64,000 nucleotides of DNA from Pseudomonas sp. AOB-7 (lineage in GTDB: Bacteria > Pseudomonadota > Gammaproteobacteria > Pseudomonadales > Pseudomonadaceae), in assembly GCF_003696305.1 (NCBI RefSeq), contig NZ_RFFK01000008.1, positions 143,177 through 207,176 on the forward strand. Reading direction: 5' to 3'. The position numbers were made by a program, and so were the translations under genes. Shown here one piece after another: positions 22,016 to 34,075 of this stretch (position 1 is the stretch's first letter; each line of letters opens with the position of its first letter). The notes below the pieces were generated by a model, which worked only from the letters and a program-made list of their open reading frames with translations, was not told the origin of the DNA and ran no database searches.

Positions 22016-23080
22016 ATGGCACTTATCAGCATGCGCCAGATGCTCGACCACGCCGCCGAATTCGGCTACGGCGTGCCGGCCTTCAACGTCAACAACCTCG
22101 AGCAGATGCGCGCCATCATGGAAGCCGCCGACAAGACCGATTCGCCGGTCATCGTCCAGGCCTCCGCTGGTGCCCGCAAGTACGCCGGTGCGCCCTTCCT
22201 GCGTCACCTGATCCTCGCCGCCATCGAAGAATTCCCGCACATCCCGGTGTGCATGCACCAGGACCACGGCACCAGCCCGGACGTGTGCCAGCGCTCGATC
22301 CAGCTGGGTTTTTCCTCGGTGATGATGGACGGCTCGCTGAAGGAAGACGGCAAGACCCCGGCCGACTACGACTACAACGTGCGCGTGACCCAGCAGACCG
22401 TGGCCTTCGCCCACGCCTGCGGCGTGTCCGTGGAAGGCGAGCTGGGCTGCCTGGGCAGCCTGGAAACCGGCATGGCCGGTGAGGAAGACGGCGTCGGCGC
22501 CGAAGGCGTGCTCGATCACAGCCAGCTGCTCACCGACCCGGAAGAGGCCGCCGACTTCGTCAAGCGCACCCAGGTCGATGCCCTGGCCATCGCCATCGGC
22601 ACCAGCCACGGCGCCTACAAGTTCACCAAGCCGCCGACCGGCGACGTGCTGTCGATCGAGCGCATCAAGGAAATCCACAAGCGCATCCCCAATACCCACC
22701 TGGTGATGCACGGCTCCTCCTCGGTACCGCAGGAGTGGCTGAAGGTGATCAACGAGTTCGGCGGCGACATCAAGGAAACCTACGGCGTGCCGGTCGAGGA
22801 AATCGTCGAAGGCATCAAGCACGGCGTGCGCAAGGTCAACATCGACACCGACCTGCGCCTGGCTTCCACCGGTGCCATTCGCCGCATGATGGCCGAGCAC
22901 CCGAGCGAGTTCGACCCGCGCAAGTTCTTCGCCAAGACCATAGTCGCCATGCGCGACATCTGCATCGCCCGCTACGAAGCCTTCGGCACTGCCGGCAACG
23001 CCTCCAAGATCAAGCCGATCTCCCTGGAAGGCATGTACCAGCGTTACGCCAGTGGCGAGCTGGCCGCCAAGGTCAACTGA
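22016..23080 (+). CDS. fba: Class II fructose-1,6-bisphosphate aldolase
   Basis: The zinc-dependent aldolase interconverts fructose 1,6-bisphosphate with triose phosphates. The 354-residue protein starts [24 protein letters not shown] (family N-terminus), has zinc-ligand segments MHQDHG and HGSSSVP, and [14 protein letters not shown]. An upstream in-frame ATG would add 23 residues not found in the family; GGAGACAGGA precedes the chosen start. It ends the carbohydrate cluster and a strong terminator follows. Confidence 0.96.
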   Translation: MALISMRQMLDHAAEFGYGVPAFNVNNLEQMRAIMEAADKTDSPVIVQASAGARKYAGAPFLRHLILAAIEEFPHIPVCMHQDHGTSPDVCQRSIQLGFSSVMMDGSLKEDGKTPADYDYNVRVTQQTVAFAHACGVSVEGELGCLGSLETGMAGEEDGVGAEGVLDHSQLLTDPEEAADFVKRTQVDALAIAIGTSHGAYKFTKPPTGDVLSIERIKEIHKRIPNTHLVMHGSSSVPQEWLKVINEFGGDIKETYGVPVEEIVEGIKHGVRKVNIDTDLRLASTGAIRRMMAEHPSEFDPRKFFAKTIVAMRDICIARYEAFGTAGNASKIKPISLEGMYQRYASGELAAKVN

Positions 23081-23114
23081 CCCCGTCGCGACCGCCTGCG
23101 CGGCTCGCCCAAGC

Positions 23115-23151
23115 AAACGCCGCGGCTCCTCACGGAGTCGCGGCGTTTTTT
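23115..23151. terminator. Rho-independent terminator of fba
   Basis: Stem AACGCCGCG...CGCGGCGTT is followed by TTTT on the plus strand, 35 bases after the fba stop. It also lies just past the end of the convergent alginate lyase gene. Confidence 0.88.
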
Positions 23152-23175
23152 ATCGCCTGCTGCCCCCGGCGAGCC

Positions 23176-23859
23176 TTATTGCACGGCGCCGATTAGCGGG
23201 CGGTGCTCGATGCCAAGCTTGTCGAAGCGCGCCGCGCCGGCTTCGGTTTCGTAGCCGGTGTTGTCCTGGGTGTAGACCCCGGCCTTGAAGTACAGCGGCT
23301 TGGGCGCCCAGCTCGAGTCGAGGCGGGTACTCCATTTGACCCCGTTGACGTTGATGCCCAGCGTGCCCTTGGGCGTCAGGTGCACGACATAGGTGAAGCG
23401 CTGGTTTAGGGCGATGCCGCTGGCCAGGGTCACGGTCTGGATCGCCGACTCGGGCGCCAGGCGCACCTTGGCGACGATATTGCCGCTGGCGGCGTAGGCC
23501 TTGTACTGGTACTCCAGCTTGAGCAGCGGCATCGAGCTCTTGTAGGCGTGGATCTGGCCGATGACGATCTTGCCGGTGGACGGCACCTGGCTGACGCGCA
23601 GCCCGGCGTGCAGGAAATTGTCGGCCTCCGGATAGGTCCAGTTGCGCAGGCGACCGTCGGCATGGGTTTCGCGCAGCTCGCTGCGCGGGTAGCTCGCGCT
23701 CTCGGTCGTGGTGCCGTTGACCGGGGCCCAGAAGAAGATGGCGCCGTCCCTGGATTGGAAATAGTGATCCTGATAGCCGCCGGCCAGCACTGGGGTTTCG
23801 ATGGTGGTGGCGGGAACGCCGACTGGAACGCTGAGATTCCACATGGCGAGTTCGATCAT
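23176..23859 (-). CDS. Alginate lyase, polysaccharide lyase family 7
   Basis: The 227-residue protein has the three PL7 motifs in order: YPRSELRE, IGQIHA and YFKAGVYTQD, which carry the catalytic Arg, Gln/His and Tyr residues. PL7 lyases cut alginate by beta-elimination. With the start MIELAMWNLSVPVG (CAGGAG upstream) there is no signal peptide, like some short Pseudomonas PL7 enzymes; a 14-residue longer frame does not supply one either. It stands alone, convergent with fba. Whether it acts outside the cell is not clear from sequence. Confidence 0.88.
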   Translation of the reverse strand: MIELAMWNLSVPVGVPATTIETPVLAGGYQDHYFQSRDGAIFFWAPVNGTTTESASYPRSELRETHADGRLRNWTYPEADNFLHAGLRVSQVPSTGKIVIGQIHAYKSSMPLLKLEYQYKAYAASGNIVAKVRLAPESAIQTVTLASGIALNQRFTYVVHLTPKGTLGINVNGVKWSTRLDSSWAPKPLYFKAGVYTQDNTGYETEAGAARFDKLGIEHRPLIGAVQ

Positions 23860-24234
23860 GCTCGATGCTCCTGAAAAAACAGAAACTTCAGTCGAGGGCA
23901 CATCTCATCCAGGAGTCAGTAACGGCTTACTTGGCGTTCCAGCGGGTGACACACGCGAACTAGAAGGAGGGCAGGGCTGCCCGTGCCGCAGGGCGGAATG
24001 CTCTGGCGGCACGCTTTGTAACGGCAGTCGCGGCGAATAGCTGAGAGCCGCTCGTCGTATTATTGGCGTCAATATATGGTCGACATGAGCCGGCCTCGGC
24101 TCCAGACCTCCACGCGCGACGAGATGCCTCGGCGCATGGGCGGCGCAGGTAAAACCCTGTAAAACACCGGCGCCGTGGCGGCCGGCGGGCTGCGCCATAA
24201 TTCCTGCACTGTAGTTCCGGGAACCCCCCTGCCC
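23860..24234. other. 375-base intergenic region between divergent genes
   Basis: The gap separates the alginate lyase gene and the plus-strand membrane-protein gene, so both promoters should be here. The AT-rich patch near 24052-24080 (TATTATTGGCGTCAATATATGG) and the repeated GTAAAA / CTGTAAAAC near 24150-24165 are the only features I see. No coding region is supported. Confidence 0.5.
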
Positions 24235-24711
24235 ATGTCCAGCACGCCGCGCCTGTTGTTCGCCTTCGTTGTCGCCGTGGCACTGGCCTCGCTGCTCGCT
24301 TCGATCTTCCAGACCCAGTCCAACCTCGCCGCCCTGCAGGCGCTCGGTGCGCCGATGCCATTGGACGTGCGCCTGGGCACCACCTGCCTCGACCTGTTCG
24401 GCTTCGCCCCGACCTTCGCCCTGCTCGCCGCCCTGGGCTTTGCCTTCGCCCTGCCGCTGGCGCAGTGGAGCGCGCGGCGCCTGCCGCGGCTGCGCTGGGC
24501 GATCTTCGTCGGTGCCGGCGCCGCGGCGATCTGGCTGGCGCTGGCCCTGGCCAATGCCCTGGCGCCGATGCCGACGCTGATCGCCGCCGACCGCGACCCG
24601 CTCGGCACCCTCGGCTTGATGGCCTGCGGCAGCGCCGGTGCACTGCTGTTCGGCCTGCTCGGTCGGCGCGTGCGCTACCGCACGCAACCGACCCCATCCG
24701 ATTCCCCGTGA
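24235..24711 (+). CDS. Four-helix membrane protein of unknown function
   Basis: The 158-residue protein has about four hydrophobic helices (roughly 8-30, 55-80, 90-112 and 128-148) separated by short loops, and a basic end (LLGRRVRYR). I recognise no family. It is followed after 13 bases by the sugar dehydrogenase gene in the same direction, so the two are probably one operon; a membrane partner for an exported dehydrogenase is possible but unproven. The start codon chosen gives a clean membrane N-terminus. Confidence 0.7.
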   Translation: MSSTPRLLFAFVVAVALASLLASIFQTQSNLAALQALGAPMPLDVRLGTTCLDLFGFAPTFALLAALGFAFALPLAQWSARRLPRLRWAIFVGAGAAAIWLALALANALAPMPTLIAADRDPLGTLGLMACGSAGALLFGLLGRRVRYRTQPTPSDSP

Positions 24712-24724
24712 CAAGGCCCAGCCC

Positions 24725-25825
24725 ATGTTGAGACCCCTTCGCGCGCTGCTGCTCGGCGCCCTGCTCGTCGGCGCCCCGGTGCTGGCTCAGGACTACCGCA
24801 TCGAGACCTTCGGCGAAGGCCTAGAGCATCCCTGGTCGCTGGCCTTCCTGCCGGACGGGCGCCTGCTGGTGACCGAGCGGGTCGGCCGCCTGCGTATCGT
24901 CGAGGCCGACGGCAGCCTTGATCCGCAGCCGGTGGCGGGGCTGCCGGAGATCTTCGTCGCCGCCCAGGCCGGGCTCATGGAGGTGGCGCTCGACCCGGAC
25001 TACGCCGATAACCGTTGGCTCTACCTGAGCTACGCGCACGGCTCGCTGGAGGCCAACAACACCCGCCTGGCCCGAGCCCGCCTGGTGGACGACGAGCTGC
25101 ACGACTTCGAGGTGCTGTTCACCGCCGCGCCGCTCAAGGCCGGTGCCGCCCACTACGGCGGGCGCATCGCCTTTCTCGCCGACCAGAGCCTGGTGCTGAC
25201 CCTGGGCGACGGTTTCGACTGGCGCGAACAGGCGCAGAACCCGGCCAACCACCTGGGCAAGATCGTGCGCCTGAACCGCGACGGCAGCGTGCCGCAGGAC
25301 AACCCGCTGGTGGGGCAGGCCGGCGCCGCGGCGGAGATCTACAGCCTCGGCCACCGCAACGTGCAGGGCATCGTCTTCGATGCCGAGAGCGGCCGCCTGT
25401 ACAGCCACGAACACGGCCCGCGCGGCGGCGACGAGCTCAACCTGATCGAGCCCGGGCGCAACTACGGCTGGCCGCTGGCGACCTTCGGCATCGACTACAC
25501 CGGCGCGCGCATCAGCCCCTACACCGAGCTGCCGGGGCTGACCCCGCCGCTGCTGCACTGGACGCCCTCGGTGGCGCCGTCGAGCCTGACCCAATATCGC
25601 GGCGCGCTGTTTCCGGAATGGCAGGGCGACCTGTTCGCCGCCACCCTGGTCGAGCGCAGCGTGCGCCGCATCCGCCTGCACGACGGCATGCTGGCCGGCG
25701 AGGAGAGCCTGTTCGAGGAACTCGGCGAGCGTATCCGCGACGTGCGCGTCGGCCCCGACGGCGCGCTCTACCTGCTCACCGACAATGCCGACGGCCGGCT
25801 GCTGCGGGTGCTGCCGAGCGAGTGA
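24725..25825 (+). CDS. PQQ-dependent sugar dehydrogenase (soluble aldose type)
   Basis: The 366-residue protein has a signal peptide ending VLAQ and then the six-bladed propeller pattern of Asd/YliI-type enzymes: LEHPWSLAFLPDGRLLVTER, GLMEVALDP, a Ca/PQQ-site region LGHRNVQGIVFD, EHGPRGGDELNLI and NYGWPL. These periplasmic enzymes oxidise aldoses with PQQ. Its length is near the E. coli homologue (about 370). It is coupled to the upstream membrane protein gene. Confidence 0.88.
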   Translation: MLRPLRALLLGALLVGAPVLAQDYRIETFGEGLEHPWSLAFLPDGRLLVTERVGRLRIVEADGSLDPQPVAGLPEIFVAAQAGLMEVALDPDYADNRWLYLSYAHGSLEANNTRLARARLVDDELHDFEVLFTAAPLKAGAAHYGGRIAFLADQSLVLTLGDGFDWREQAQNPANHLGKIVRLNRDGSVPQDNPLVGQAGAAAEIYSLGHRNVQGIVFDAESGRLYSHEHGPRGGDELNLIEPGRNYGWPLATFGIDYTGARISPYTELPGLTPPLLHWTPSVAPSSLTQYRGALFPEWQGDLFAATLVERSVRRIRLHDGMLAGEESLFEELGERIRDVRVGPDGALYLLTDNADGRLLRVLPSE

Positions 25826-25868
25826 GGCGGGTTACACTGACGACCCTTTGCCGCGCAGGACCTCGCCG

Positions 25869-26363
25869 TTGAAATACCTCCAGGGCTACCCCGCCGCCGT
25901 CCAGCAGCAGGTGCGCCAGCTGATCGCCGACGACCGTCTGGGCGACTATCTGGCCCAGCGCTACCCCGGCCGCCACCAGGTGCAGAGCGACAAGGCGCTG
26001 TACGGCTACGTGATGGAGCTCAAGCAGGAGCACCTGAAGAACGCCCCGGCCATCGACAAGGTGCTCTACGACAACCGCCTCGATCTGACCCACCGCGCCC
26101 TGGGCCTGCACACGGCGATCTCGCGGGTGCAGGGCGGCCGGCTCAAGGCGAAGAAGGAGATCCGTGTCGCCGCGCTGTTTCGCGACGCCGCGCCGCTGTT
26201 CCTGCAGATGATCGTGGTGCACGAGCTGGCGCACCTGAAGGAGGCCGAGCACAACAAGGCCTTCTACAAGCTGTGCGACTACATGCTGCCGGGCTACGCG
26301 CAGATCGAGTTCGACCTGCGCCTGTACCTGACATGGCGCGAGATGAGCGGTTCGGGGGCGTAG
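25869..26363 (+). CDS. YgjP-like metallopeptidase-domain protein
   Basis: The start is inferred to be TTG, giving MKYLQGYPAAVQQQVRQLI and 164 residues, with GCAGGA eight bases upstream; the longer ATG frame overlaps the previous gene and adds a Cys-rich nonsense N-terminus. The zinc motif HELAHLKEAEHNKAF and the preceding RVAALFRDAAPLFLQMIV match the YgjP/WLM-like (DUF45) metallopeptidase fold. The function of this family is unclear; an E. coli member has been reported as a nucleotide pyrophosphatase. Its TAG stop is part of a palindromic repeat. Confidence 0.82.
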   Translation: MKYLQGYPAAVQQQVRQLIADDRLGDYLAQRYPGRHQVQSDKALYGYVMELKQEHLKNAPAIDKVLYDNRLDLTHRALGLHTAISRVQGGRLKAKKEIRVAALFRDAAPLFLQMIVVHELAHLKEAEHNKAFYKLCDYMLPGYAQIEFDLRLYLTWREMSGSGA

Positions 26364-26468
26364 GTTGGCGCCGAGCGCAGCGAAAGCCAATGGGGAGTGC
26401 ACGGCACGTCGCCCGGCGATCCGCCGCAGCCGTTGGGCTTCGTCGCAGGCTCCTCAGCCCAACCTACG
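26360..26468. repeat. GTAGGTTGG-class palindromic repeat overlapping the ygjP-like stop
   Basis: Outer arms CGTAGGTTGG (from base 26359) and CCAACCTACG (to 26468) bound about 110 bases with inner GAGCGCAGCGAAAGCCAA and TTGGGCTTCGTCGCAGGCTC segments, which are imperfect complements. The TAG at the left edge ends the preceding gene. Confidence 0.75.
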
Positions 26469-26486
26469 CGGCGACGCGTCTTCGGC

Positions 26487-26510
26487 ATAGCCCGGATGCC
26501 ATCCGGGGCA
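26487..26510. repeat. CCCGGAT-class palindrome
   Basis: It reads ATAGCCCGGAT-GCC-ATCCGGGGCA, close to the element upstream of fba. It lies 18 bases after the larger repeat and just downstream of the DUF2789 gene. Confidence 0.72.
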
Positions 26511-26530
26511 ACGGAGCCTGGCAATCCGCT

Positions 26531-26764
26531 TCAGCCGCGCAGCAGCACATTGAGCTGGTCGACCACCTCGGCCCAATCGGCGTCTTCGAGGATTTCCTCG
26601 CGCAGGAAGGCCGCCTGCGCCGGGCTCCAGAACGCGGCGTCGGCCAGCTTGCGCTCTGCCGGCAGCGGCGCGTGGGTCCGGATAAAGGTCTCGATGCTGG
26701 CCGCATCGTTGGCCAGGCCGAGTTGCTTGAACAGCGCGGGCAGGTCGTGGATCGGGTTTTCCAT
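26531..26764 (-). CDS. DUF2789 family small protein
   Basis: The 77-residue protein begins MENPIHDLPALFKQLGLAND and ends EEILEDADWAEVVDQLNVLL, with FWSPAQAAFLREE in the middle; this layout is that of DUF2789 proteins, common in Pseudomonas and without known function. It is soluble and acidic. It lies 59 bases downstream of the GreA/B-like gene on the same strand. Confidence 0.85.
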   Translation of the reverse strand: MENPIHDLPALFKQLGLANDAASIETFIRTHAPLPAERKLADAAFWSPAQAAFLREEILEDADWAEVVDQLNVLLRG

Positions 26765-26823
26765 GGCGGTTTCCTCTGGCGAGTGTCGGCTCGTCTAGCA
26801 ACCCTAGCCCAGATAGCCCCCGC

Positions 26824-27306
26824 TCACTCGACCGCCAGTACCTCGAACGACTGCACGCCGCCGGCTGCCGCCAGACGCACCTCGTCGCCCGGGCCCTTGC
26901 CGAGCAGGGCGCGACCCAGCGGCGCGGCGCTGCCCAGCACCTGGATCTCCAGGCCCTGCTGCTGCAGCTTCATGCTCGCCCCCTGCGGGCCGAGAAACAG
27001 CCAGCGTTCGCGCTCCTGCGCGTCGACCAGCAGCACCAGCGCGCCGAGGGCGATGCCCTGCGCCGCGTCGAACGGCCGCGGGCGCAGCTGGCGCCAGGTG
27101 ATCAGGGTCTGGCGCAGCTCTTCCACCCGGCGCGCCTGGCCGCTGGCCAGGTAGGCGGCCTCCAGGCCGAGGGTGTCGTACTTGTTCTCGGCCACGTTCT
27201 CTTCGTGGGTGGCCGCTTCGTGGGCGGTCTGCACGGCGTGCTGGGCCTGCAGCAGGTCGGCCTGCAGCTGCGCCAGCACCTGCTGTACTAGGAGGTTTTT
27301 GTCCAT
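26824..27306 (-). CDS. GreA/GreB-like transcription elongation factor
   Basis: The 160-residue protein has an N-terminal helical hairpin (about 1-75) with an acidic tip (HEENVAEN) and a C-terminal Gre domain ending LGSAAPLGRALLGKGPGDEVRL, the usual SPLGRALLGK-type motif. Such factors bind in the RNA polymerase secondary channel. It is divergent from true GreA and GreB and probably a third paralogue. The ATG at MDKNLLVQQ is chosen over one 20 codons upstream, though the ribosome-binding site is weak. The GIY-YIG gene ends 8 bases before it. Confidence 0.78.
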   Translation of the reverse strand: MDKNLLVQQVLAQLQADLLQAQHAVQTAHEAATHEENVAENKYDTLGLEAAYLASGQARRVEELRQTLITWRQLRPRPFDAAQGIALGALVLLVDAQERERWLFLGPQGASMKLQQQGLEIQVLGSAAPLGRALLGKGPGDEVRLAAAGGVQSFEVLAVE

Positions 27307-27314
27307 GGTGGGAT

Positions 27315-29835
<2,521 letters not shown>

Positions 29836-29992
29836 GGGCGGCCTGGTCGGGAAAGATGCGAGCAGCCTACCGGAACTGGCCGGTCGCTGGGTATCCATCC
29901 GCGACCTGTCGGGGGCGCCGAGGCCATGGACTATGCTCAGTGAGGGAGCGCCGCCAGCTGACCGGCATCCGCGCGACTCCCGGGAGGCGAAG

Positions 29993-31381
29993 GTGTTTGC
30001 TGCGTGGCTGCGTCTGTGCCTGGGTGCCCTGATTCTCGGCGGCTCGCTGGGTGCGAGTGCGGCGCCGGGTGCGGTGGTGCAACTGCAGGTGGACGGGGTG
30101 ATCGGCCCGGCCAGCGCCGACTACCTTGTGCGCGGCCTGGCCAAGGCGGTGGACGAGGGCGCGCAGCTGGTGCTGATCCAGATCGACACCCCCGGGGGCC
30201 TGGACACCTCCATGCGCGCGATCATCAAGGCGATCCTCGCCAGCCCGATTCCGGTGGCCAGCTACGTCGCCCCCGGCGGCGCGCGGGCAGCCAGCGCCGG
30301 TACCTATATCCTCTACGCCAGCCACGTCGCCGCCATGGCGCCGGGCACCAATCTCGGCGCTGCCACCCCGGTGGCCATCGGCATGCCCGGCACGCCGAGC
30401 AAACCGCCGGGCGAGGGCAAAGACGAGGGCAAGGGCAAGGACGGCGAGGCGGACAAGAGCCCCGGCGATGCCATGACCGCCAAGCAGGTCAACGACGCCG
30501 CCGCCTATATCCGCGGCCTGGCGACGATGCGCGGGCGCAACGCCGAATGGGCCGAGCGCGCGGTGCGCGAGGCGGTCAGCCTGGCCGCCGAGGAGGCGCT
30601 GGCGCAGAAGGTGATCGACTACCTGGCCACGGACCTGGCCGACCTGCTGCGCCAGCTCGACGGCAAGACCCTGCAGGCCGGCGGCGTCGACCAGACCCTG
30701 GCCACCGCCGGCGCGCCCCTGATCAGCCATGCGCCGGACTGGCGCACCCGCCTGCTGGCGGTGATCACCAACCCCAGCGTGGCGCTGATTTTGATGATGA
30801 TCGGCGTCTACGGCCTGTTCTTCGAGTTCTCCAACCCCGGCAGCGGCGTCGGCGGCGTGCTCGGCGGCATCAGCCTGATCCTCGCGCTCTACGCCCTGCA
30901 GCTGCTGCCGGTGAACTACGCCGGGGTGGCGCTGATCCTGCTCGGCATCGCCTTCATCGCCGCCGAGGCCTTCCTGCCCAGCTTCGGCGTGCTCGGCATC
31001 GGCGGCGTGGTGGCCTTCGTCTTCGGCGCACTGATCCTGATCGATACCGACGTGCCGGGCTTCGGCATCCCGCTGGCGCTGATCGTCACCCTGGCGCTGG
31101 TCAGCGCCGGGCTGATCCTGGCCATCCTCGGCATGGCGCTGAAGGCCAGGCGGCGCCAGCAGGTGGCCGGCGACAGCGGCCTGGTCGGCAGCCTGGTGGC
31201 GGTCGCCGCGGTGCAGGCCGAGGATCCTTGCAGCGGCTGGGTGGCGCTGCAGGGCGAGCGCTGGCAGGTGCAGGGCAGCGAACCGCTGCGGCCCGGACAG
31301 CGGGTGCGGGTGACGGCGCGCCAGGGCGTGCAACTGCAGGTCAGCGCGGTGGATGAACCGCCGCCCCAAGGAGGTCACTGA
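29993..31381 (+). CDS. NfeD-like membrane serine protease (NfeD1 type)
   Basis: With a GTG start (GGGAGG upstream) the product has 462 residues: signal peptide (about 1-24), a ClpP-like protease domain with [12 protein letters not shown] and the Ser-containing [12 protein letters not shown], a Gly/Lys-rich linker (about 135-155), a run of four to five membrane helices (about 255-385), and a C-terminal OB-fold NfeD domain. Homologues cleave stomatin-type partners. The next gene encodes such a partner, and the stop and start codons overlap (TGATG), so the pair is a conserved operon. Confidence 0.88.
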   Translation: MFAAWLRLCLGALILGGSLGASAAPGAVVQLQVDGVIGPASADYLVRGLAKAVDEGAQLVLIQIDTPGGLDTSMRAIIKAILASPIPVASYVAPGGARAASAGTYILYASHVAAMAPGTNLGAATPVAIGMPGTPSKPPGEGKDEGKGKDGEADKSPGDAMTAKQVNDAAAYIRGLATMRGRNAEWAERAVREAVSLAAEEALAQKVIDYLATDLADLLRQLDGKTLQAGGVDQTLATAGAPLISHAPDWRTRLLAVITNPSVALILMMIGVYGLFFEFSNPGSGVGGVLGGISLILALYALQLLPVNYAGVALILLGIAFIAAEAFLPSFGVLGIGGVVAFVFGALILIDTDVPGFGIPLALIVTLALVSAGLILAILGMALKARRRQQVAGDSGLVGSLVAVAAVQAEDPCSGWVALQGERWQVQGSEPLRPGQRVRVTARQGVQLQVSAVDEPPPQGGH

Positions 31382-32133
31382 TGGGTTTCGAACTGAGTTT
31401 TCTCTCGCTGACGATCATCGTCCTGGCCCTGCTCGCCTCGGCCTTTCGCATCCTGCGCGAGTACGAGCGCGGCGTGGTGTTCCAGCTCGGCCGCTTCTGG
31501 CGGGTCAAGGGCCCGGGCCTGATCCTGGTCATCCCCGGCTTGCAGCAGATGGTGCGGGTGGACCTGCGCACCATAGTGCTGGACGTGCCGACCCAGGACG
31601 TGATCTCCCGCGACAACGTCTCGGTCAAGGTCAACGCGGTGGTCTACTTCCGCGTGCTCGACGCGCAGAAGGCGATCATCCAGGTCGAGGACTACCACAT
31701 CGCCACCAGCCAGCTGGCGCAGACCACCCTGCGCGCGGTGCTCGGCAAGCACGAGCTGGACGAGATGCTCGCCGAGCGTGAGCGGCTCAACGTCGACATC
31801 CAGCAGGTGCTCGATGCGCAGACCGACGCCTGGGGCATCAAGGTGGCCAACGTCGAGATCAAGCACGTCGACCTCGACGAGTCCATGGTGCGCGCCATCG
31901 CCAAGCAGGCCGAGGCCGAGCGCGAACGGCGGGCCAAGGTGATCCACGCCGAGGGCGAGCTGCAGGCCTCGGAAAAGCTCATGCAGGCCGCCGAGATGCT
32001 CGGTCGCCAGCCTGGCGCCATGCAGCTGCGCTACATGCAGACGCTGAGCAATATCGCCGGCGACAAGAGTTCGACCATCGTCTTCCCGCTGCCGGTGGAG
32101 CTGCTGCAGGGCATCGCCGAGGTGAAGAAATAG
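31381..32133 (+). CDS. Slipin / stomatin-like SPFH protein
   Basis: The 250-residue protein has one N-terminal membrane anchor (about 6-22), an SPFH domain with [15 protein letters not shown] and [20 protein letters not shown], and a C-terminal coiled coil rich in Ala/Glu ([19 protein letters not shown]). Slipins form membrane oligomers and are partners and substrates of NfeD proteases. It is translationally coupled to the NfeD-like gene by a one-base overlap. Confidence 0.9.
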   Translation: MGFELSFLSLTIIVLALLASAFRILREYERGVVFQLGRFWRVKGPGLILVIPGLQQMVRVDLRTIVLDVPTQDVISRDNVSVKVNAVVYFRVLDAQKAIIQVEDYHIATSQLAQTTLRAVLGKHELDEMLAERERLNVDIQQVLDAQTDAWGIKVANVEIKHVDLDESMVRAIAKQAEAERERRAKVIHAEGELQASEKLMQAAEMLGRQPGAMQLRYMQTLSNIAGDKSSTIVFPLPVELLQGIAEVKK

Positions 32134-32242
32134 CCGCCTGGCGCGGGACTATTCCCTGAAAAACCTGGCGAAAACAGATGGCCGACTGCCAGGTCTTTTC
32201 TAGACTTCGAGAAGGCAACGGGTCCTTCCAGCGGAGGTCGCT

Positions 32243-33364
32243 ATGCGCATCGGTGTGCCCAAGGAAATCAAGAACCACGAGTACCGCGTCGGCCTCACCC
32301 CGCAATCGGTGGCCGAGCTCGCCGCGCTGGGCCACGAGGTCTGGGTCGAGACCCAGGCCGGCGCCGCCATCGGCTTCTCCGACGACGACTACCGCCAGGC
32401 CGGCGCGCAGATCGCCCAGGGCGCCGGCGAGGTGTTCCAGGAGGCGCGGCTGATCGTCAAGGTCAAGGAGCCGCTGGCGGTGGAACGGGCCAAGCTGCGC
32501 CCGCACCACACCCTGTTCACCTACCTGCACCTGGCCCCGGACCGTCCGCAGACCGACGAGCTGATGGCCGGCGGTGCCACCTGCATCGCCTACGAGACGG
32601 TGACCGACGGCCAGGGGCGCCTGCCGCTGCTGGCGCCGATGTCCGAGGTGGCCGGGCGCATGTCGATCCAGGCCGGCGCCAGCTGCCTGGAGAAGGCCCG
32701 CGGCGGCCGCGGCGTGCTGCTCGGCGGGGTGCCCGGGGTGGCCCCGGGCAAGGTGGTGATACTCGGCGGCGGCGTGGTCGGCAGCCATGCGCTGGCCATG
32801 GCGGTGGGCCTGGGCGCCGACGTCACGGTGCTGGACAAGAGCGTCGACGCCCTGCGCCGGCTCGATGCGCTGTACGGCAACCGCATCACCACGCTCTACT
32901 CGACCCGCGCCGCGCTGCGCGAACAGGTGCTGGCCGCCGATCTGGTGATCGGCGGCGTGCTGATCCCCGGGGCCGCCGCGCCCAAGCTGATCAGCGCCGA
33001 GATGGTGCGGCACATGCGCCCCGGCGCGGTGCTGGTGGACGTGGCCATCGACCAGGGCGGCTGCGCCGAGACCTCGCGCGCCACCACCCATGCCGAGCCC
33101 ACCTATGTGGTCGACGAGGTGGTGCACTACTGCGTGGCCAACATGCCCGGCGCGGTGGCGCGCACCTCGACCCTGGCGCTGAACAACGCCACCCTGCCGT
33201 TCGTCGTCGCCCTCGCCGAGAAGGGCACGCGGCGGGCCCTGGAGGAAGACCCGCACCTGCTCAGTGGGCTCAACGTGGCCAAGGGCGTGATCACCTGCGG
33301 CAGCGTCGCCGAGGCCCACGGCCTGCCGTTCCAGTCGGCGGCCGGGGTGCTGGAGCACCTGTAG
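32243..33364 (+). CDS. ald: Alanine dehydrogenase
   Basis: The 373-residue enzyme interconverts L-alanine and pyruvate plus ammonia with NAD. It begins [20 protein letters not shown], has Lys in [10 protein letters not shown], His in TYLHLAPD, and the NAD-binding motif [21 protein letters not shown] (read in two parts), then [14 protein letters not shown]. Length and motifs are complete. GCGGAGG precedes the ATG. No Lrp-type regulator is adjacent. It is convergent with the flavin-reductase-like gene, with 25 bases between. Confidence 0.95.
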   Translation: MRIGVPKEIKNHEYRVGLTPQSVAELAALGHEVWVETQAGAAIGFSDDDYRQAGAQIAQGAGEVFQEARLIVKVKEPLAVERAKLRPHHTLFTYLHLAPDRPQTDELMAGGATCIAYETVTDGQGRLPLLAPMSEVAGRMSIQAGASCLEKARGGRGVLLGGVPGVAPGKVVILGGGVVGSHALAMAVGLGADVTVLDKSVDALRRLDALYGNRITTLYSTRAALREQVLAADLVIGGVLIPGAAAPKLISAEMVRHMRPGAVLVDVAIDQGGCAETSRATTHAEPTYVVDEVVHYCVANMPGAVARTSTLALNNATLPFVVALAEKGTRRALEEDPHLLSGLNVAKGVITCGSVAEAHGLPFQSAAGVLEHL

Positions 33365-33389
33365 CGGGGCGTGCTCGTGGCGCTGGCCG

Positions 33390-34061
33390 CTATGGCGCTG
33401 GCTCGGCTCCCGGCCAGAGCCGCTCTCCACCGCCCGGCCGTTCCCGCCAGGCCTGCAACGAGCGGGTCGGCAGATCGAAGTAGTCCCGCGTGCGGGCATA
33501 GCCGTGGCCGCCCATGCGGCCGATGGCGTCCAGACCGAGCTGGTCGATATAGAGCGTCTTCGGGTCGATCAGCTCGTCGCGTACATGCACCATCAATACT
33601 TCGCCAAGGATGATTTCCCGCGACTGGCCGATGGACAGGCCCATCATTCGCCGGCACTCCAGGGCGACCGGCGCTTCGGCAATGTACGGGCAGCCGACGC
33701 GGCTGCCGGGCAGTGCGGTGAGCCCGGCGGCGAGCAGTTCGTCGAAGCCGGGTTCGAAGGGCACCGCGCAGACGTTCATGGCCTCCACCAGCGCGTCGGA
33801 AACGATGTTCACGGTGAACTCCTGGTTGAGCAGGATGTTGCGGGTGGTGTCCTTCGGGGTCAGGTCGGCGTGATTCTCCACGCCCAGGGCGAGGATCGGC
33901 GGGTCGGCGGACAGGGCGTTGAAGAAGCTGAAGGGCGCGGCGTTGGCGCGGCCTTCGCCGTCCACTGTGGTGACCAGCGCGATGGGCCGGGGCACCACGC
34001 TGCCGATGAGGATCTTGTATTTCTCGCGCGGGCTCAGTTGGGCGAAGTCGAAGCTCAGCAT
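33390..34061 (-). CDS. Flavin reductase-like protein (FMN-binding split barrel)
   Basis: The 223-residue protein starts MLSFDFAQLSPREKYKILIGSVVPRPIALVTT; the later NAAPFSFFNALSADPPILALG and the KDTTRNILLNQEFTVNIV motif are those of the DIM6/NTAB flavin reductase family (split-barrel FMN proteins). It is the last gene of the amidohydrolase/ABC transporter cluster, 14 bases after the preceding gene. No flavin monooxygenase partner is adjacent, so calling it a RutF equivalent would go too far; it may be an oxidoreductase in its own right. Confidence 0.82.
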   Translation of the reverse strand: MLSFDFAQLSPREKYKILIGSVVPRPIALVTTVDGEGRANAAPFSFFNALSADPPILALGVENHADLTPKDTTRNILLNQEFTVNIVSDALVEAMNVCAVPFEPGFDELLAAGLTALPGSRVGCPYIAEAPVALECRRMMGLSIGQSREIILGEVLMVHVRDELIDPKTLYIDQLGLDAIGRMGGHGYARTRDYFDLPTRSLQAWRERPGGGERLWPGAEPAP

Positions 34062-34075
34062 GGCGTTATCTCTTG

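Noticed and set aside
33390..34061. Naming the flavin-reductase-like gene rutF
   Set aside because: No RutA-type monooxygenase or other rut gene is present, and the family is broad; only a general call is justified.
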